Source: Palleronia marisminoris
GTDB taxonomy: Bacteria > Pseudomonadota > Alphaproteobacteria > Rhodobacterales > Rhodobacteraceae
Assembly (NCBI RefSeq): GCF_900172315.1
Contig: NZ_FWFV01000004.1
Location: forward strand, 62,001-126,000
DNA length: 64,000 nt
Reading direction: 5' to 3'
The notes below the pieces were generated by a model, which made no database searches, was not told the origin of the DNA, and saw only the letters and a program-made list of their open reading frames with translations. The position numbers and the translations under genes were made by a program. Shown here in pieces: positions 16,934-25,687 of this stretch (positions are counted from its first letter, which is position 1; the number at the start of each line of letters is the position of its first letter).

Positions 16934-17728
16934 TCACTGGCAGATGCGATAGCCGCCGTTGCGCTCCTTGACGTCGAGGTGAAGGTGGTCCGCATGGGCC
17001 GCATCCGTCCCCGGCCCCAGCACCGTCGTGAAGTCGAGGCATGCGCCGCCACGGACGGCCCGTTGAAACGCCTCTTCGATGGTGCCGGAATCGGCGCGGG
17101 GCTCGACGGCGAGGCTGCTGTCGTCCTCGAAGCGGAAGCCCATCACGTCGACGGCATTGCCGAACCCGTGTTCGCTGACCTTACCCGACGCGACCCCGCC
17201 GCGGTTGCGGCAGACATAGGTCGAGCCGTGGTTGATCGCGGCCAGCGGCGCCAGGATGCCGGTGCGGGCGGCGGCGGGAACGACCGTGCCAGAGACCCAG
17301 GAGGCGAGGGCGCGTGCGGTTTCGCAGCGCATCACCGCTTCGGGGCGAAGCTCCACCCCGGGCAGGATCTCGGTGACTTCGATGGGATTGGCGATGCCGC
17401 AATCGGCGACCTGGCCGGTTATGCTATCGCGCTCCACGAACTCGGTGCCGAACTCTTCGAGGGCGGCGAGGCAGGAGGCGTATACCTCCGGCGTCTCGCG
17501 CAGGGTCTGCCATTGTGCTGGCGTGTCGGGCGCGTCCTCGGGTGTCTCCGCGGTCGCTTCCTCGGGAGCCTCGCCGGGCGCGTCGGGGGCGACCTCGGAC
17601 GCGCGATCCTCGGGATCGGGGCGCGGAGCCGGCGTCTCGCTGACCTCGGGTGCGGCCTCGGAGACCGGTGTCTCCTGGGCAAGCGCCGGCGTTGCCAGCA
17701 GCGCAATACAGGCAGCGCGGAGGATCAT
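16934..17728 (-). CDS. Extensin-like (M15-peptidase-fold) cell-wall protein
   Basis: A 264-residue exported protein with a signal peptide (cleavage after …TPALA), a Glu/Pro/Ala-rich linker (~20–75) and a C-terminal extensin-like domain (PF06904 type). The domain shows the zinc-site pattern of M15 D,D-/L,D-peptidases: 'SEHGFGNAVDVMGF' and 'HADHLHLDV'. Other family blocks are 'GCGIANP'-like 'DCGIANPIEV' and 'NHGSTYVCR'. It probably trims or binds peptidoglycan peptides in the periplasm (inference). Its ATG overlaps the stop of the upstream L,D-transpeptidase gene (ATGA, four bases), so the two are translationally coupled and probably act on the same substrate. Confidence 0.9.
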   Translation of the reverse strand: MILRAACIALLATPALAQETPVSEAAPEVSETPAPRPDPEDRASEVAPDAPGEAPEEATAETPEDAPDTPAQWQTLRETPEVYASCLAALEEFGTEFVERDSITGQVADCGIANPIEVTEILPGVELRPEAVMRCETARALASWVSGTVVPAAARTGILAPLAAINHGSTYVCRNRGGVASGKVSEHGFGNAVDVMGFRFEDDSSLAVEPRADSGTIEEAFQRAVRGGACLDFTTVLGPGTDAAHADHLHLDVKERNGGYRICQ

Positions 17729-18687
17729 TCGAGGAACTCCACCGTCACGCCCTGGGACACCAGGTGGGCCAGCTCGGTCGCGTCCCAGTTGGTCATCCGG
17801 ACGCAGCCGTGGCTGGCGGCGGTGAACAACTCGGACGGGTGCGCCCAGCCGTGCAGGCCGTAGGTTTCCTTCGACAGGTCGATCCAGACACGCCCCACAG
17901 GGTTGTTGGGCCCGGGCGGCAATACCAGCACCTCGTCGTTGTCACCTTGCTGAAAGTTCGTGTCGGGGCGGTAGGTGTAGGTCGGCTCAATCGCGACGGC
18001 CTCGACGTCGAACGTTCCCGACGGCGAGGGGACCTGATCGGACCCCACCGTCACCGGGTAATCGACGACGATGTTACCGTCGGCGTCCAGCCCCGAGGCA
18101 CGTTGGTTCGGCTTGTCCACTTCGATCCGGGCGACCTTGGTTTCGACATTCGCGCCGGGATCGACGACAGTGATGGTGCGACCGGGATCGAAGCTGCCGC
18201 CGCCATTGAGAGCGATCAGGAACTCCTCGTCCATGTGAAAACGCTCTGCCAGCTTCTCGGTCACGCGGAGGTAGGCGAGCCGGTCCATCTCGGCCCTTTC
18301 GGAATAATCTTCGGGGATTTCGTCAACGAGGCCCGAGGCGTCCTCTTCGGTGATGGTATAGCTTTGCGCGATCGGCGCGGCATCCGGGCCGCCCATAACC
18401 TGCCAGGCCTGCTGGTCGAGCACCCCGTCGACGGTTAGGTCATGGCGGCGCTCGAATGCCTTGATCGCGGTGGTGGACATGCCGCCCTTCCACCCATCGA
18501 TCACGCCGGGAGACGTGCCCGCCCGATCGAGCAGGGTCTGCACCTTCACGGTCAGCGCGCTTTGCCCGTCCGGCAGATCGCTCCCCTCGAACGTCGCTTC
18601 GTCGAGGGCCGCGGCGTCGAAGGGAACGGACTGCGCGACGGCGGGAACAGGCAGCAGGGCGAGGCAGATGAGGCGAGCGATGCGCAT
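17725..18687 (-). CDS. L,D-transpeptidase (YkuD) with peptidoglycan-binding domain
   Basis: A 320-residue exported enzyme that makes L,D-crosslinks or attaches proteins to peptidoglycan. It has a signal peptide (cleavage after AVAQ region), a peptidoglycan-binding-1 domain (~40–100, 'VQTLLDRAGTSPGVIDG' and 'AIKAFERRHDLTVDG'), then a middle domain and the YkuD catalytic domain (~200–320). The catalytic site reads 'LHGWAHPSE…ASHGCVRMTNWD' with the His and Cys of the S-H-G-C-[VI]-R motif intact. AAGGAAG upstream supports the ATG at 18687. It overlaps the extensin-like gene downstream. accA is 124 bases upstream on the same strand. Confidence 0.95.
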   Translation of the reverse strand: MRIARLICLALLPVPAVAQSVPFDAAALDEATFEGSDLPDGQSALTVKVQTLLDRAGTSPGVIDGWKGGMSTTAIKAFERRHDLTVDGVLDQQAWQVMGGPDAAPIAQSYTITEEDASGLVDEIPEDYSERAEMDRLAYLRVTEKLAERFHMDEEFLIALNGGGSFDPGRTITVVDPGANVETKVARIEVDKPNQRASGLDADGNIVVDYPVTVGSDQVPSPSGTFDVEAVAIEPTYTYRPDTNFQQGDNDEVLVLPPGPNNPVGRVWIDLSKETYGLHGWAHPSELFTAASHGCVRMTNWDATELAHLVSQGVTVEFLE

Positions 18688-18811
18688 GATGGCTTCCTTT
18701 CGGTTTGGCAAGCCAACGCACTTCGTCCGAGCAAGGTCCGTGGCCCCTGCCCTCGCCACCCCCCGGCGGTCTACCCGTGCCCGCGGTTGCCTCGCAGCGC
18801 GGGGTGCCGCG

Positions 18812-19768
18812 TCAGCCCGTGAGGCCCTTGGCGCCCATTGCGACGAACTTCGCGCGGCGGTCGGAGCGGACGCGCGGGGCGTCATGGCCGTCCATCTCGG
18901 CAAGCATCTCGTCCAGCGCGCGACCGACGGCGAGGATGGCCTCCGTCCGTGAACGTTGTGCCCCGCCGACGGGCTCGGGGATGATGCGGTCGATCACGCC
19001 CAGCTTCTTCAGGTCCTGCGCGGTCAGGCGCAGCGCCTCGGCGGCCTCGCGGGTCTTCTCGGCGTCCTTCCACAGGATCGAGGCGCAGCCCTCGGGCGAA
19101 ATCACCGAATAGATCGAGTGCTCGAGCATCGCCACCCGGTTCGCCGTGGCGAAAGCCACCGCACCGCCCGAGCCGCCCTCGCCGATCACCACCGACACCA
19201 GAGGAACGCCCAGCCGCAAACAGGTCTGGGTCGAGCGTGCGATCGCTTCGGACTGGCCGCGTTCCTCGGCGCCCTTGCCAGGGAAAGCGCCGGGCGTGTC
19301 GATCAGCGTCACGACGGGCAGGCCGAAACGGTCGGCCATCTCCATCAGGCGGATCGCCTTGCGGTAGCCCTCGGGGCGGGCCATGCCGAAATTGTGCTCG
19401 AGCCGGGACTTGGTGTCGTGGCCCTTCTCGTGACCGATCACCACCACGGACCGCCCTTCGAGCCGCGCGAGGCCCCCGAGCACCGCATGGTCATCGGCGA
19501 AGTTCCGGTCGCCGGCCAGCGGCGTGTATTCCGTGAACAGCTCGCGAATGTAGTCGCGGCAATGGGGCCGCTCGGGGTGGCGGGCGACCTGGCACTTTTG
19601 CCACGGCGTCAGCGCGGTATAGAGCTGTTCCAGCCGCGCCTTGGCCTTCTGGTCGAGCGCCTTTGCCTGGTCCGTCACGTCATTGTCGGATTCGGCGAGA
19701 GCGCGCAGCTCTTCAGCCTTCCCTTCCAGATCGGCGAGGGGTTTCTCGAAATCCAGGTACTGCGTCAC
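18812..19768 (-). CDS. accA: Acetyl-CoA carboxylase carboxyltransferase subunit alpha
   Basis: AccA, 318 residues, part of the cytosolic acetyl-CoA carboxylase that makes malonyl-CoA for fatty-acid synthesis. Family blocks: '[14 protein letters not shown]' start, '[12 protein letters not shown]', '[18 protein letters not shown]', '[10 protein letters not shown]', '[12 protein letters not shown]' (acyl-CoA oxyanion region) and '[15 protein letters not shown]'. The start is GTG at 19768, not an ATG: AAGGAGG lies seven bases upstream and the known N terminus begins there; the longer ATG-led frame at 19825 has no family support. The other acc genes are elsewhere. Confidence 0.96.
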   Translation of the reverse strand: MTQYLDFEKPLADLEGKAEELRALAESDNDVTDQAKALDQKAKARLEQLYTALTPWQKCQVARHPERPHCRDYIRELFTEYTPLAGDRNFADDHAVLGGLARLEGRSVVVIGHEKGHDTKSRLEHNFGMARPEGYRKAIRLMEMADRFGLPVVTLIDTPGAFPGKGAEERGQSEAIARSTQTCLRLGVPLVSVVIGEGGSGGAVAFATANRVAMLEHSIYSVISPEGCASILWKDAEKTREAAEALRLTAQDLKKLGVIDRIIPEPVGGAQRSRTEAILAVGRALDEMLAEMDGHDAPRVRSDRRAKFVAMGAKGLTG

Positions 19769-19873
19769 GGGCGGCCCTCCTTGGTGCGCGAAAATGGGCC
19801 TAGGGCGCGTGTGGATCAAGTGCAAGTACGGCGGCGGTTCCGCGAGGCCGGAATCGTGCCGATCGAAGCCAGC

Positions 19874-21100
19874 TCAACGCAGCGCCGCCACCATTCCGGG
19901 TTCCGGGAAGCAGGTGGCCGGGCGGCCGCTCGCCTCTTGCCAGCGACCGATGGAGCGGCGGGTCTTGAAGCCGGCAAGCCCGTCCGCGCCGCCCACGTCA
20001 TGCCCCTGCTCTTGCAAGGCGCGCTGCATCGCCGCCACGTCCGAGCGCATCAGGCCGCCGACATTGCCCCATCTCCCTTCGAAATCGCCCATGCCGTAGG
20101 CGATCCGGTCGCCCACATGGCCGACGAACAGGGCGTAGAGGTCGCTCATGTTGTAGTCCTTCAGCGTGTAGAAATTCGGCGTCACGATGAACGCTGGCCC
20201 GTTGCGCCCGGCCGGCATCAGCAGGAAGCCCTCGCCCGGCAACTCGTTCTGGGGGAAGGCCTTTCCGCCGACGCGGGTGATCCCCATTGCGGCCCAGTCG
20301 CGGATCGCCCGCCCCTGGTCGGGCCCCTCGAGGGTGCACGAGACGCTTTCCGGCACCGCAACCTCGAACCCCCAGTCGCGGCCGGGCTGCCAGCCGTGCC
20401 GCGCGAGGTAGGTGCCGATCGAGGCGATCGTGTCCGCCTCGGAGCGCCAGATGTCGGCGCGCCCGTCCCCGCTTCCGTCGGCGGCGTAGTTCAGGAAGCT
20501 CGACGGCATGAATTGCGGCTGACCCAGCGCGCCGGCCCAGCTTGACCGCATGGCATCTTCGGGCGCATGGCCCGCCTCGGCGATCTGCAACAGTGCGACC
20601 AGCTCGTCGGTGAAGTAGTCGGCCCGCGTGCTCATGAAGCCCTTGGTGCCAAGAACCCGGAACGCGTCGTGAGGGATGTCGACGCGGCCATAGCCGCTTT
20701 CGCGGCCCCAGATGGCCAGGATGATATGCCCTGGAACGCCCGTCGCCCGTTCGACCGCCGCAAGCGTGCCAGCGTGGGTGCGCGCCATCTGCCGCCCCAC
20801 GCTGGTCGCACCGTCGATCGAACCGCGGTTGAAGTACTTGCCGGGGTTCCCGAATTCGGCCTGGGTCTGGCGCGTCTCTGCGGGGGGCGGGAAACCCGGC
20901 GGGCGCAGGTCGGGAAGCTCCCATTGCAGGCCGACGCCGTCGAACGCCGCGTCGAATGTACCGCGCGAGACCCCCTCGCGCGAGGCGCGGGGCCAGATGG
21001 TCTGTTCGAGCCACGCCTGGAACTGACGCTCCACCCCCGCGCGGTCCTGCGCCGCGGCGGGCAGGGCCATCAGGATCGACAAGAGAACGACGCGCAACAT
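19874..21100 (-). CDS. MltB-type lytic murein transglycosylase
   Basis: A 408-residue exported enzyme (signal peptide MLRVVLLSILMALPAAA) that cleaves peptidoglycan glycan chains to 1,6-anhydro ends. The SLT_2/MltB catalytic domain (~30–330) has the Glu in 'ILAIWGRESGYGR', plus 'TLVALL'-like 'DELVALLQIAEAGH' and 'GALGQPQFMPSSFLNYA'. The C-terminal ~60 residues form a peptidoglycan-binding domain ('VAAMQRALQEQGHDVGGADG'). GGAGG precedes the ATG at 21100. It lies ~105 bases upstream of accA and is divergent from pyrB. Confidence 0.95.
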   Translation of the reverse strand: MLRVVLLSILMALPAAAQDRAGVERQFQAWLEQTIWPRASREGVSRGTFDAAFDGVGLQWELPDLRPPGFPPPAETRQTQAEFGNPGKYFNRGSIDGATSVGRQMARTHAGTLAAVERATGVPGHIILAIWGRESGYGRVDIPHDAFRVLGTKGFMSTRADYFTDELVALLQIAEAGHAPEDAMRSSWAGALGQPQFMPSSFLNYAADGSGDGRADIWRSEADTIASIGTYLARHGWQPGRDWGFEVAVPESVSCTLEGPDQGRAIRDWAAMGITRVGGKAFPQNELPGEGFLLMPAGRNGPAFIVTPNFYTLKDYNMSDLYALFVGHVGDRIAYGMGDFEGRWGNVGGLMRSDVAAMQRALQEQGHDVGGADGLAGFKTRRSIGRWQEASGRPATCFPEPGMVAALR

Positions 21101-21192
21101 TGCAAACCTCCGATTAACCTTCCTGCGTCCTAGCAGAAGCCCGCGCGAAACCCACGCCCCCGCCCTGAAGTTCTCGTGAGCACGGACCACGC

Positions 21193-21221
21193 TTGACGGA
21201 TCGCCCCCGCCTTCCCATACC
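21193..21221 (+). promoter_or_regulatory. Candidate pyrB promoter
   Basis: TTGACG at 21193–21198 and CATACC at 21216–21221 with a 17-bp spacer form a plausible sigma-70 promoter 23 bases before the pyrB ATG. The -35 is strong (5 of 6); the -10 is weak (3 of 6), as is common in GC-rich alphaproteobacteria. Confidence 0.45.
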
Positions 21222-21244
21222 CCGCCCGAACGACAGGAGCGCGC

Positions 21245-22180
21245 ATGGCCTTCCGGCAGGACCACCTTCTGGGGATCGAGCCCCTCGCCCCCGACGAGAT
21301 CACCACGATCCTCGACCTGGCCGAGACCTACGTGGATCTCAACCGCGGCTCGCAGAAGCACGGACAGGCGCTGAAGGGCCTCACCCAGATCAACATGTTC
21401 TTCGAGAACTCCACCCGCACGCTAGCCAGCTTCGAGATCGCCGGCCAACGCCTCGGGGCCGACGTGATGAACATGGCGATGCAGGCGTCCTCGATCAAAA
21501 AGGGCGAGACGCTGATCGACACGGCGCTGACGCTGAACGCCATGCACCCCGACCTGCTGGTGGTGCGCCACCCCCATTCCGGTGCGGTGGACCTGCTGGC
21601 GCAAAAGGTGAACGCCGCCGTTCTGAACGCAGGAGACGGGCGGCACGAACATCCCACCCAGGCGCTTCTGGACGCGCTGACGATCCGGCGGGCCAAGGGG
21701 CGGCTGCACCGGCTGACGGTCGCGATCTGCGGCGACATCGCCCATTCCCGCGTCGCACGGTCGAACATCTGGCTTCTCGGCAAGATGGAGAGCCGCATTC
21801 GCCTCGTGGGTCCGCCGACGCTGATCCCCGCAGGAGCCGCCGATTGGGGCGTCGAGGTGCATCACGACATGAAGGCCGGCCTTGCCGATGCCGACGTGGT
21901 GATGATGCTGCGCCTCCAGCGCGAGAGGATGGATGGCGGGTTCATCCCCTCCGAGCGGGAGTACTACCACCGCTACGGGCTCGACGCCGAAAAGCTGGGC
22001 CACGCGAAACCCGATGCCATCGTCATGCATCCGGGGCCGATGAACCGAGGGGTCGAGATCGACGGGACCATCGCCGACGACATCAACCGCTCGGTCATCC
22101 AGGAGCAGGTCGAGATGGGCGTGGCCGTGCGCATGGCCGCAATGGACCTGCTGGCGCAGAACCGCCGCGCGCGGGTCTAG
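21245..22180 (+). CDS. pyrB: Aspartate carbamoyltransferase catalytic subunit
   Basis: PyrB, 311 residues, joins carbamoyl phosphate and aspartate in pyrimidine synthesis. The carbamoyl-phosphate motif '[13 protein letters not shown]' and the family blocks '[10 protein letters not shown]', '[18 protein letters not shown]', '[16 protein letters not shown]' and '[13 protein letters not shown]' are all clear. AGGAG six bases before the ATG is a good RBS. No pyrI or pyrC is adjacent: the next gene is convergent, and the two stop codons share CTAG (22177–22180). Confidence 0.98.
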   Translation: MAFRQDHLLGIEPLAPDEITTILDLAETYVDLNRGSQKHGQALKGLTQINMFFENSTRTLASFEIAGQRLGADVMNMAMQASSIKKGETLIDTALTLNAMHPDLLVVRHPHSGAVDLLAQKVNAAVLNAGDGRHEHPTQALLDALTIRRAKGRLHRLTVAICGDIAHSRVARSNIWLLGKMESRIRLVGPPTLIPAGAADWGVEVHHDMKAGLADADVVMMLRLQRERMDGGFIPSEREYYHRYGLDAEKLGHAKPDAIVMHPGPMNRGVEIDGTIADDINRSVIQEQVEMGVAVRMAAMDLLAQNRRARV

Positions 22181-22527
22181 GGAAGACGCGCGCGCAGAGC
22201 GGTGTTCCGGGCGGCCGTCATCTCTTCCATGCAGAACCAGTAGGTCATCGGGGCGGCCGAGCCGCCGCCCGACAGTTCCGGTTCGCAGGTGGCATCGCGA
22301 CGGCGCAACCAATCGCGCTGCTCTTGCAACAACTGCGCGCCGTGGCCTTGCCCGTCGGCCAGCGGCTTCACCATACGCCAAAGCCGGTTCAGTTCGTCAT
22401 CGGCAACCGCCCAGCGATCCTTGGCGCAAAAGCTCATTTCAAGTTGGGTATACCCGTCACAGCTCTGCGCAAGGCCGGGGACAGGCAGAAGGGCCAGAAA
22501 CGCCGCAGCCAGATAGGTCCTGATCAT
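22177..22527 (-). CDS. LprI/DUF1311-family secreted protein
   Basis: A 116-residue exported protein with a signal peptide (cleavage after GLAQ). It has the DUF1311/LprI-N pattern: '[29 protein letters not shown]' in outline (Cys pair, D-x-x-LN), then '[13 protein letters not shown]' with the conserved W-x-x-x-R-D-x-x-C. Proteins of this family include lysozyme inhibitor LprI of Mycobacterium; whether this one inhibits lysozyme is not known. Four cysteines suggest two disulfides. It ends on a CTAG shared with the convergent pyrB. Confidence 0.88.
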   Translation of the reverse strand: MIRTYLAAAFLALLPVPGLAQSCDGYTQLEMSFCAKDRWAVADDELNRLWRMVKPLADGQGHGAQLLQEQRDWLRRRDATCEPELSGGGSAAPMTYWFCMEEMTAARNTALRARLP

Positions 22528-22649
22528 CGCAACGCCCTCTCACGGTTCTCTGCTGCCACGAGGTTAGTGCCGCGATCGCGCGCGGTCACCATCATAACGT
22601 ATGAACCACAGCGGCACCCGCCACGTTGCAAACGAAAATGGAGGCCCGG

Positions 22650-23177
22650 ATGGCAGAGATTCCCACAGACCCCGAGACGATCCACGTCTTTGCCGTGGAC
22701 CTGACGATGCCCGAGGCGTCCGCTCTGGTCGAGGACGGCGCGGCGCTCAGCCGTGCGCTTGGCGATGTCGATGTCGAGCCTGACCGCGCGGCCGCGCTGG
22801 ATACGCGCGCCCTCGGCGATCTGGGGCTGGCCAACTACCTGAACGAGGGCGAAGGCATCGCGTCGGAGAGCCTGCAGGCGGACGCGACCAAGCTTTCCGC
22901 AGTCAAGGGGCCGATCATCATCCTGCGCCCCCGCGCCGTCTCGAAGCCGCTCCGCCCGCAAGAGCCGTTGCGGCACCTCGGCTCGTATCGGCTCGACCGG
23001 GGAACTCCGCCGGGAATGCCCCTGCGCGCCGCGTCAGCCGAGAGCTCGGTATCCGGCGTCCCGCCTACGGCCCCCTCCCGCGATACCCGCGACCGTCGCG
23101 CCAGCGGCACGGTGGCCATCGCCGCGATCGTCGTCGCGCTTCTGGTGGCCTTCCTGGTCTGGTGGGTGGCGAGCTAG
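22650..23177 (+). CDS. Tail-anchored hypothetical protein
   Basis: I do not recognise a family. The 175-residue product has no signal peptide, an acidic N-terminal domain ('IHVFAVDLTMPEASALVEDG', given as its blocks HVFAVDLTMPEASA and LVEDGAAL), a basic/Pro-rich middle ('SKPLRPQEPLRHLGSYRLDR') and a single hydrophobic segment at the very C terminus (TVAIAAIVVALLVAFLVWW). This topology means a tail-anchored membrane protein with a cytosolic domain. I chose the ATG at 22650, with GGAGG about six bases upstream; an earlier in-frame ATG at 22626 lacks one. It is followed by a pseudouridine synthase gene on the same strand. Confidence 0.78.
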   Translation: MAEIPTDPETIHVFAVDLTMPEASALVEDGAALSRALGDVDVEPDRAAALDTRALGDLGLANYLNEGEGIASESLQADATKLSAVKGPIIILRPRAVSKPLRPQEPLRHLGSYRLDRGTPPGMPLRAASAESSVSGVPPTAPSRDTRDRRASGTVAIAAIVVALLVAFLVWWVAS

Positions 23178-23265
23178 GCGGCGCCGGTCCTGGCGAAGGG
23201 CAGTTGCGGAAGCGACCCCTTTGGCCGACACCGGGCCCGGATATTCGCAGTACCTCGGCAGTCTC

Positions 23266-23862
23266 ATGGCCCGTTCCCGACCCAGACCTCGCGCCAAGCA
23301 GTCCGGCCCCACCCGGCTGGTGGCGTTCAACAAACCCATGAACGTGCTGTCGCAATTCACCGATGACGGCCGGTGGCCGGGTTTGGCCCGGCACCTCGAC
23401 CTGCCGGGGCTCTACCCCGCGGGCCGCCTTGACCGGGACAGCGAAGGGCTGTTGCTGCTTACCAACGACGGCAAACTGCAGGCCCGCCTGACCGATCCGC
23501 GCCACAAGATGCCCAAGACCTACCTTGTCCAGGTCGAGGGCAGTCCCGAGCCGGAACAGATCCGTGCCCTGGCCGAGGGGGTCGTGCTGAACGACGGCCC
23601 CACTCTGCCCGCGCAGGCCAAACAGATCGCTCCGCCCGCGCTCTGGCCCCGCGAACCCCCGGTCCGAGAGCGCCAGTCGGTGCCCGATGCGTGGCTGCGC
23701 CTGACGATCCACGAGGGGCGCAACCGCCAGGTACGGCGCATGACCGCCCATGTGGGGCTGCCCTGCCTGCGGCTGGTCCGGTGGTCGGTCGGGCCGTTCG
23801 ACCTGAGCGATCTGGCGCCGGGAGCATGGCGCGACCTCGATCCCGGAAGAGCACGCCTGTGA
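23266..23862 (+). CDS. RluE-type rRNA pseudouridine synthase
   Basis: A 198-residue pseudouridine synthase of the RsuA/RluB/E/F group, lacking the N-terminal S4 domain as in RluE. The catalytic Asp is in 'GRLDRDSEGLLLLTNDG'. Other blocks are 'LVAFNKPMNVLSQF', 'YPAGRLDRD', 'PKTYLVQVEG' and 'IHEGRNRQVRRMTAHVG'. E. coli RluE modifies U2457 of 23S rRNA; the target here is inferred by family only. I start at ATG 23266; the frame stays open to an upstream TTG at 23221 that adds 15 residues of no clear homology. Confidence 0.92.
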   Translation: MARSRPRPRAKQSGPTRLVAFNKPMNVLSQFTDDGRWPGLARHLDLPGLYPAGRLDRDSEGLLLLTNDGKLQARLTDPRHKMPKTYLVQVEGSPEPEQIRALAEGVVLNDGPTLPAQAKQIAPPALWPREPPVRERQSVPDAWLRLTIHEGRNRQVRRMTAHVGLPCLRLVRWSVGPFDLSDLAPGAWRDLDPGRARL

Positions 23863-23970
23863 TGGAACAGTGACGCTTGGTCGCGAAATCCGCCCGCGAT
23901 GCGCGAATGTGGTTACCGAATCGGATGCTTCGCGTTGAATTTGTCATAAACAAGAAAAGGAGCAGTCCAC

Positions 23971-24276
23971 ATGCAGGCCATCCACATCCTCGCCTTCGCG
24001 GCAACCGCGCTTGTTGCCTCGCCCGCTCTGGCCGAGCGGGCGCTCGTTTCGGATACCGGCGCGGTCTACGCCGAGAAGGTCAGTCATTCGGCCAGCCGCC
24101 TCACGACCCGAAGCGAAACGATCCTGCTGACCGAGGCCTGTACGGCCGAGATCCCGGGCCGTGGACGCGGCAACTGGTGGTGGACCGACCGCGGCACGAC
24201 CGTGAGCGTCGGCAACTACGCGGTGCGCTTTTCGGACGATGTTCCGTTCCTGTCCCTATCTCGCTGCGTCGGCTGA
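23971..24276 (+). CDS. Small secreted hypothetical protein
   Basis: A 101-residue exported protein: signal peptide MQAIHILAFAATALVASPALA, then a short domain with two cysteines ('LLTEACTAEIPGRGRG' and 'LSLSRCVG') that may form a disulfide. The 'GNWWWTDRGTTV' stretch is unusually Trp-rich. AAGGAG lies eight bases before the ATG. Family unknown. It stands alone downstream of the pseudouridine synthase with a ~108-base gap and converges on the gene at 24286. Confidence 0.8.
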   Translation: MQAIHILAFAATALVASPALAERALVSDTGAVYAEKVSHSASRLTTRSETILLTEACTAEIPGRGRGNWWWTDRGTTVSVGNYAVRFSDDVPFLSLSRCVG

Positions 24277-24285
24277 CCGGCAACC

Positions 24286-24696
24286 TCAGGCCGTGTTGAA
24301 CGCGTCGGCCCAGTCGCCCGAGGGGATGAGCTGCTGCTCGTCCACCTCGTAGGCATAGATGTAGGCCCACGCCTCGATCGGCCCCTGATCCGTGGAGACG
24401 GTGCGCGGCTCGCGCCGGTATTCCGGAGGGCCCTCGTCGAAAAGCCCCTCGTACTCGTCGAGGACGTCCATCAGGCCCGGGGAGGAAAGCTCCCACACTT
24501 CGCCAATGACTTCGCCGGGGTGGCCCTCGACCAGCGCGGGATACCACCCGACCGAGTAGAGCGCGCCCGGAACGCGGCCTTCGGCGACGAAGGTAGCGCC
24601 GTTGCGGAAGGCAAGCGTCGCCTCGTTATTGATGAACCCGCGGCGCAGCGTGCCGTAGACAAAGACCCGGTGGCCGAGGAAGGGATCGCTTTCCAT
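24286..24696 (-). CDS. Gamma-glutamylcyclotransferase-like (GGCT/AIG2) protein
   Basis: A 136-residue protein with the GGCT/AIG2 fold. The substrate loop motif 'HRVFVYGTLRRGF' is present, and a conserved acidic residue lies in 'MDVLDEYEGLF', the place of the catalytic Glu. Family members form 5-oxoproline from gamma-glutamyl compounds or cleave gamma-glutamylamines; the true substrate is unknown. An earlier ATG at 24732 would add 12 residues; neither start has a clear RBS, and I prefer 24696 as closest to the family start. It lies just downstream of hemF on the same strand. Confidence 0.87.
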   Translation of the reverse strand: MESDPFLGHRVFVYGTLRRGFINNEATLAFRNGATFVAEGRVPGALYSVGWYPALVEGHPGEVIGEVWELSSPGLMDVLDEYEGLFDEGPPEYRREPRTVSTDQGPIEAWAYIYAYEVDEQQLIPSGDWADAFNTA

Positions 24697-24752
24697 GCAG
24701 CCGAGGTTAGGCGCGGGTCTCGGATTGTCCATCCGATCGCGTGCGGGTTCGG

Positions 24753-25649
24753 TCAGGGCCAGCGTGCCAGCGGCGGGAGGCTCATCAAAACGGCGTTGGC
24801 GTCATGGCCGGTTTCCAGGCCGAACTTCGTCCCGCGGTCATAGACGAGGTTGTACTCGGCATAGAGCCCGCGATGGATCAGTTGCGTCTCACGGTCGGCG
24901 GAGTCGAAATCCTGGGTGCGGCGGGCTTCGACCAGCGGCAGGAACGCCGGAAGGAATGCCCGCCCGATGTCGCGCGTCAGTTCGAAATCCGCATTCCAGT
25001 CGCCCGAGCACTGGTCATCCATGAAGATGCCGCCGACGCCGCGGGCGCGGTTGCGGTGCGGGATGAAGAAATACTCGTCGGCCCACGTCTTCAGGCGAGG
25101 ATAGTGTTCCGCGCCATGCCGGTCGAGGTATTCCTGAAGTGTCCTGTGGAAATGCGCGGTGTCCTCCTCGTAGGGCAGCGCCGGGTTGAGGTCCGCGCCA
25201 CCCCCGAACCACCAGGCATGGGGTGTCCAGAACATCCGCGTGTTCATGTGGACCGCGGGAACCTGCGGATTGCGCATGTGCGCGACCAGGCTGATGCCGC
25301 TCGCCCAGAAGCTCGGATCGTCCTTCATGCCGGGGATGCCCTTGCGGGCGGCCATGGCCGCCTGCGCTCGTTCCCCCAACGTCCCGTAGACCTCCGAGAC
25401 GTTGACGCCGACCTTCTCGAACACGCGTCCGTCGCGCAGGACGCTCATCAGCCCACCGCCCGCGTCGGAGCCGTCATCCGACCGCCGGCTGGTCTTGGTG
25501 ACCTCGAAGGCCGCCGGCGGGTCTTCGCTGAACGGACCCGTGTCGTGCGTTCGTTCCAGATCTTCGAACGCTGCGACGATTTCGTCGCGCAACGCGTGGA
25601 ACCATCGGGCCGCCCGGACCTTCCGTTCGTCGAAATCATCCTCTGTCAT
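24753..25649 (-). CDS. hemF: Oxygen-dependent coproporphyrinogen III oxidase
   Basis: HemF, 298 residues, does the aerobic oxidative decarboxylation of coproporphyrinogen III in heme synthesis. The family signature 'VPAVHMNTRMFW' followed by 'WWFGGGADLNPALPYEED' is intact. 'RGVGGIFMDD' and 'YNLVYDRGTKFGLETGH' also match. The oxygen-independent enzyme HemN is not in this window. A short gap separates it from the downstream GGCT-like gene. Confidence 0.97.
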   Translation of the reverse strand: MTEDDFDERKVRAARWFHALRDEIVAAFEDLERTHDTGPFSEDPPAAFEVTKTSRRSDDGSDAGGGLMSVLRDGRVFEKVGVNVSEVYGTLGERAQAAMAARKGIPGMKDDPSFWASGISLVAHMRNPQVPAVHMNTRMFWTPHAWWFGGGADLNPALPYEEDTAHFHRTLQEYLDRHGAEHYPRLKTWADEYFFIPHRNRARGVGGIFMDDQCSGDWNADFELTRDIGRAFLPAFLPLVEARRTQDFDSADRETQLIHRGLYAEYNLVYDRGTKFGLETGHDANAVLMSLPPLARWP

Positions 25650-25687
25650 TACGCTGGCGTAGCAGGCCGGCGCCGAGGGGAAAAGTG

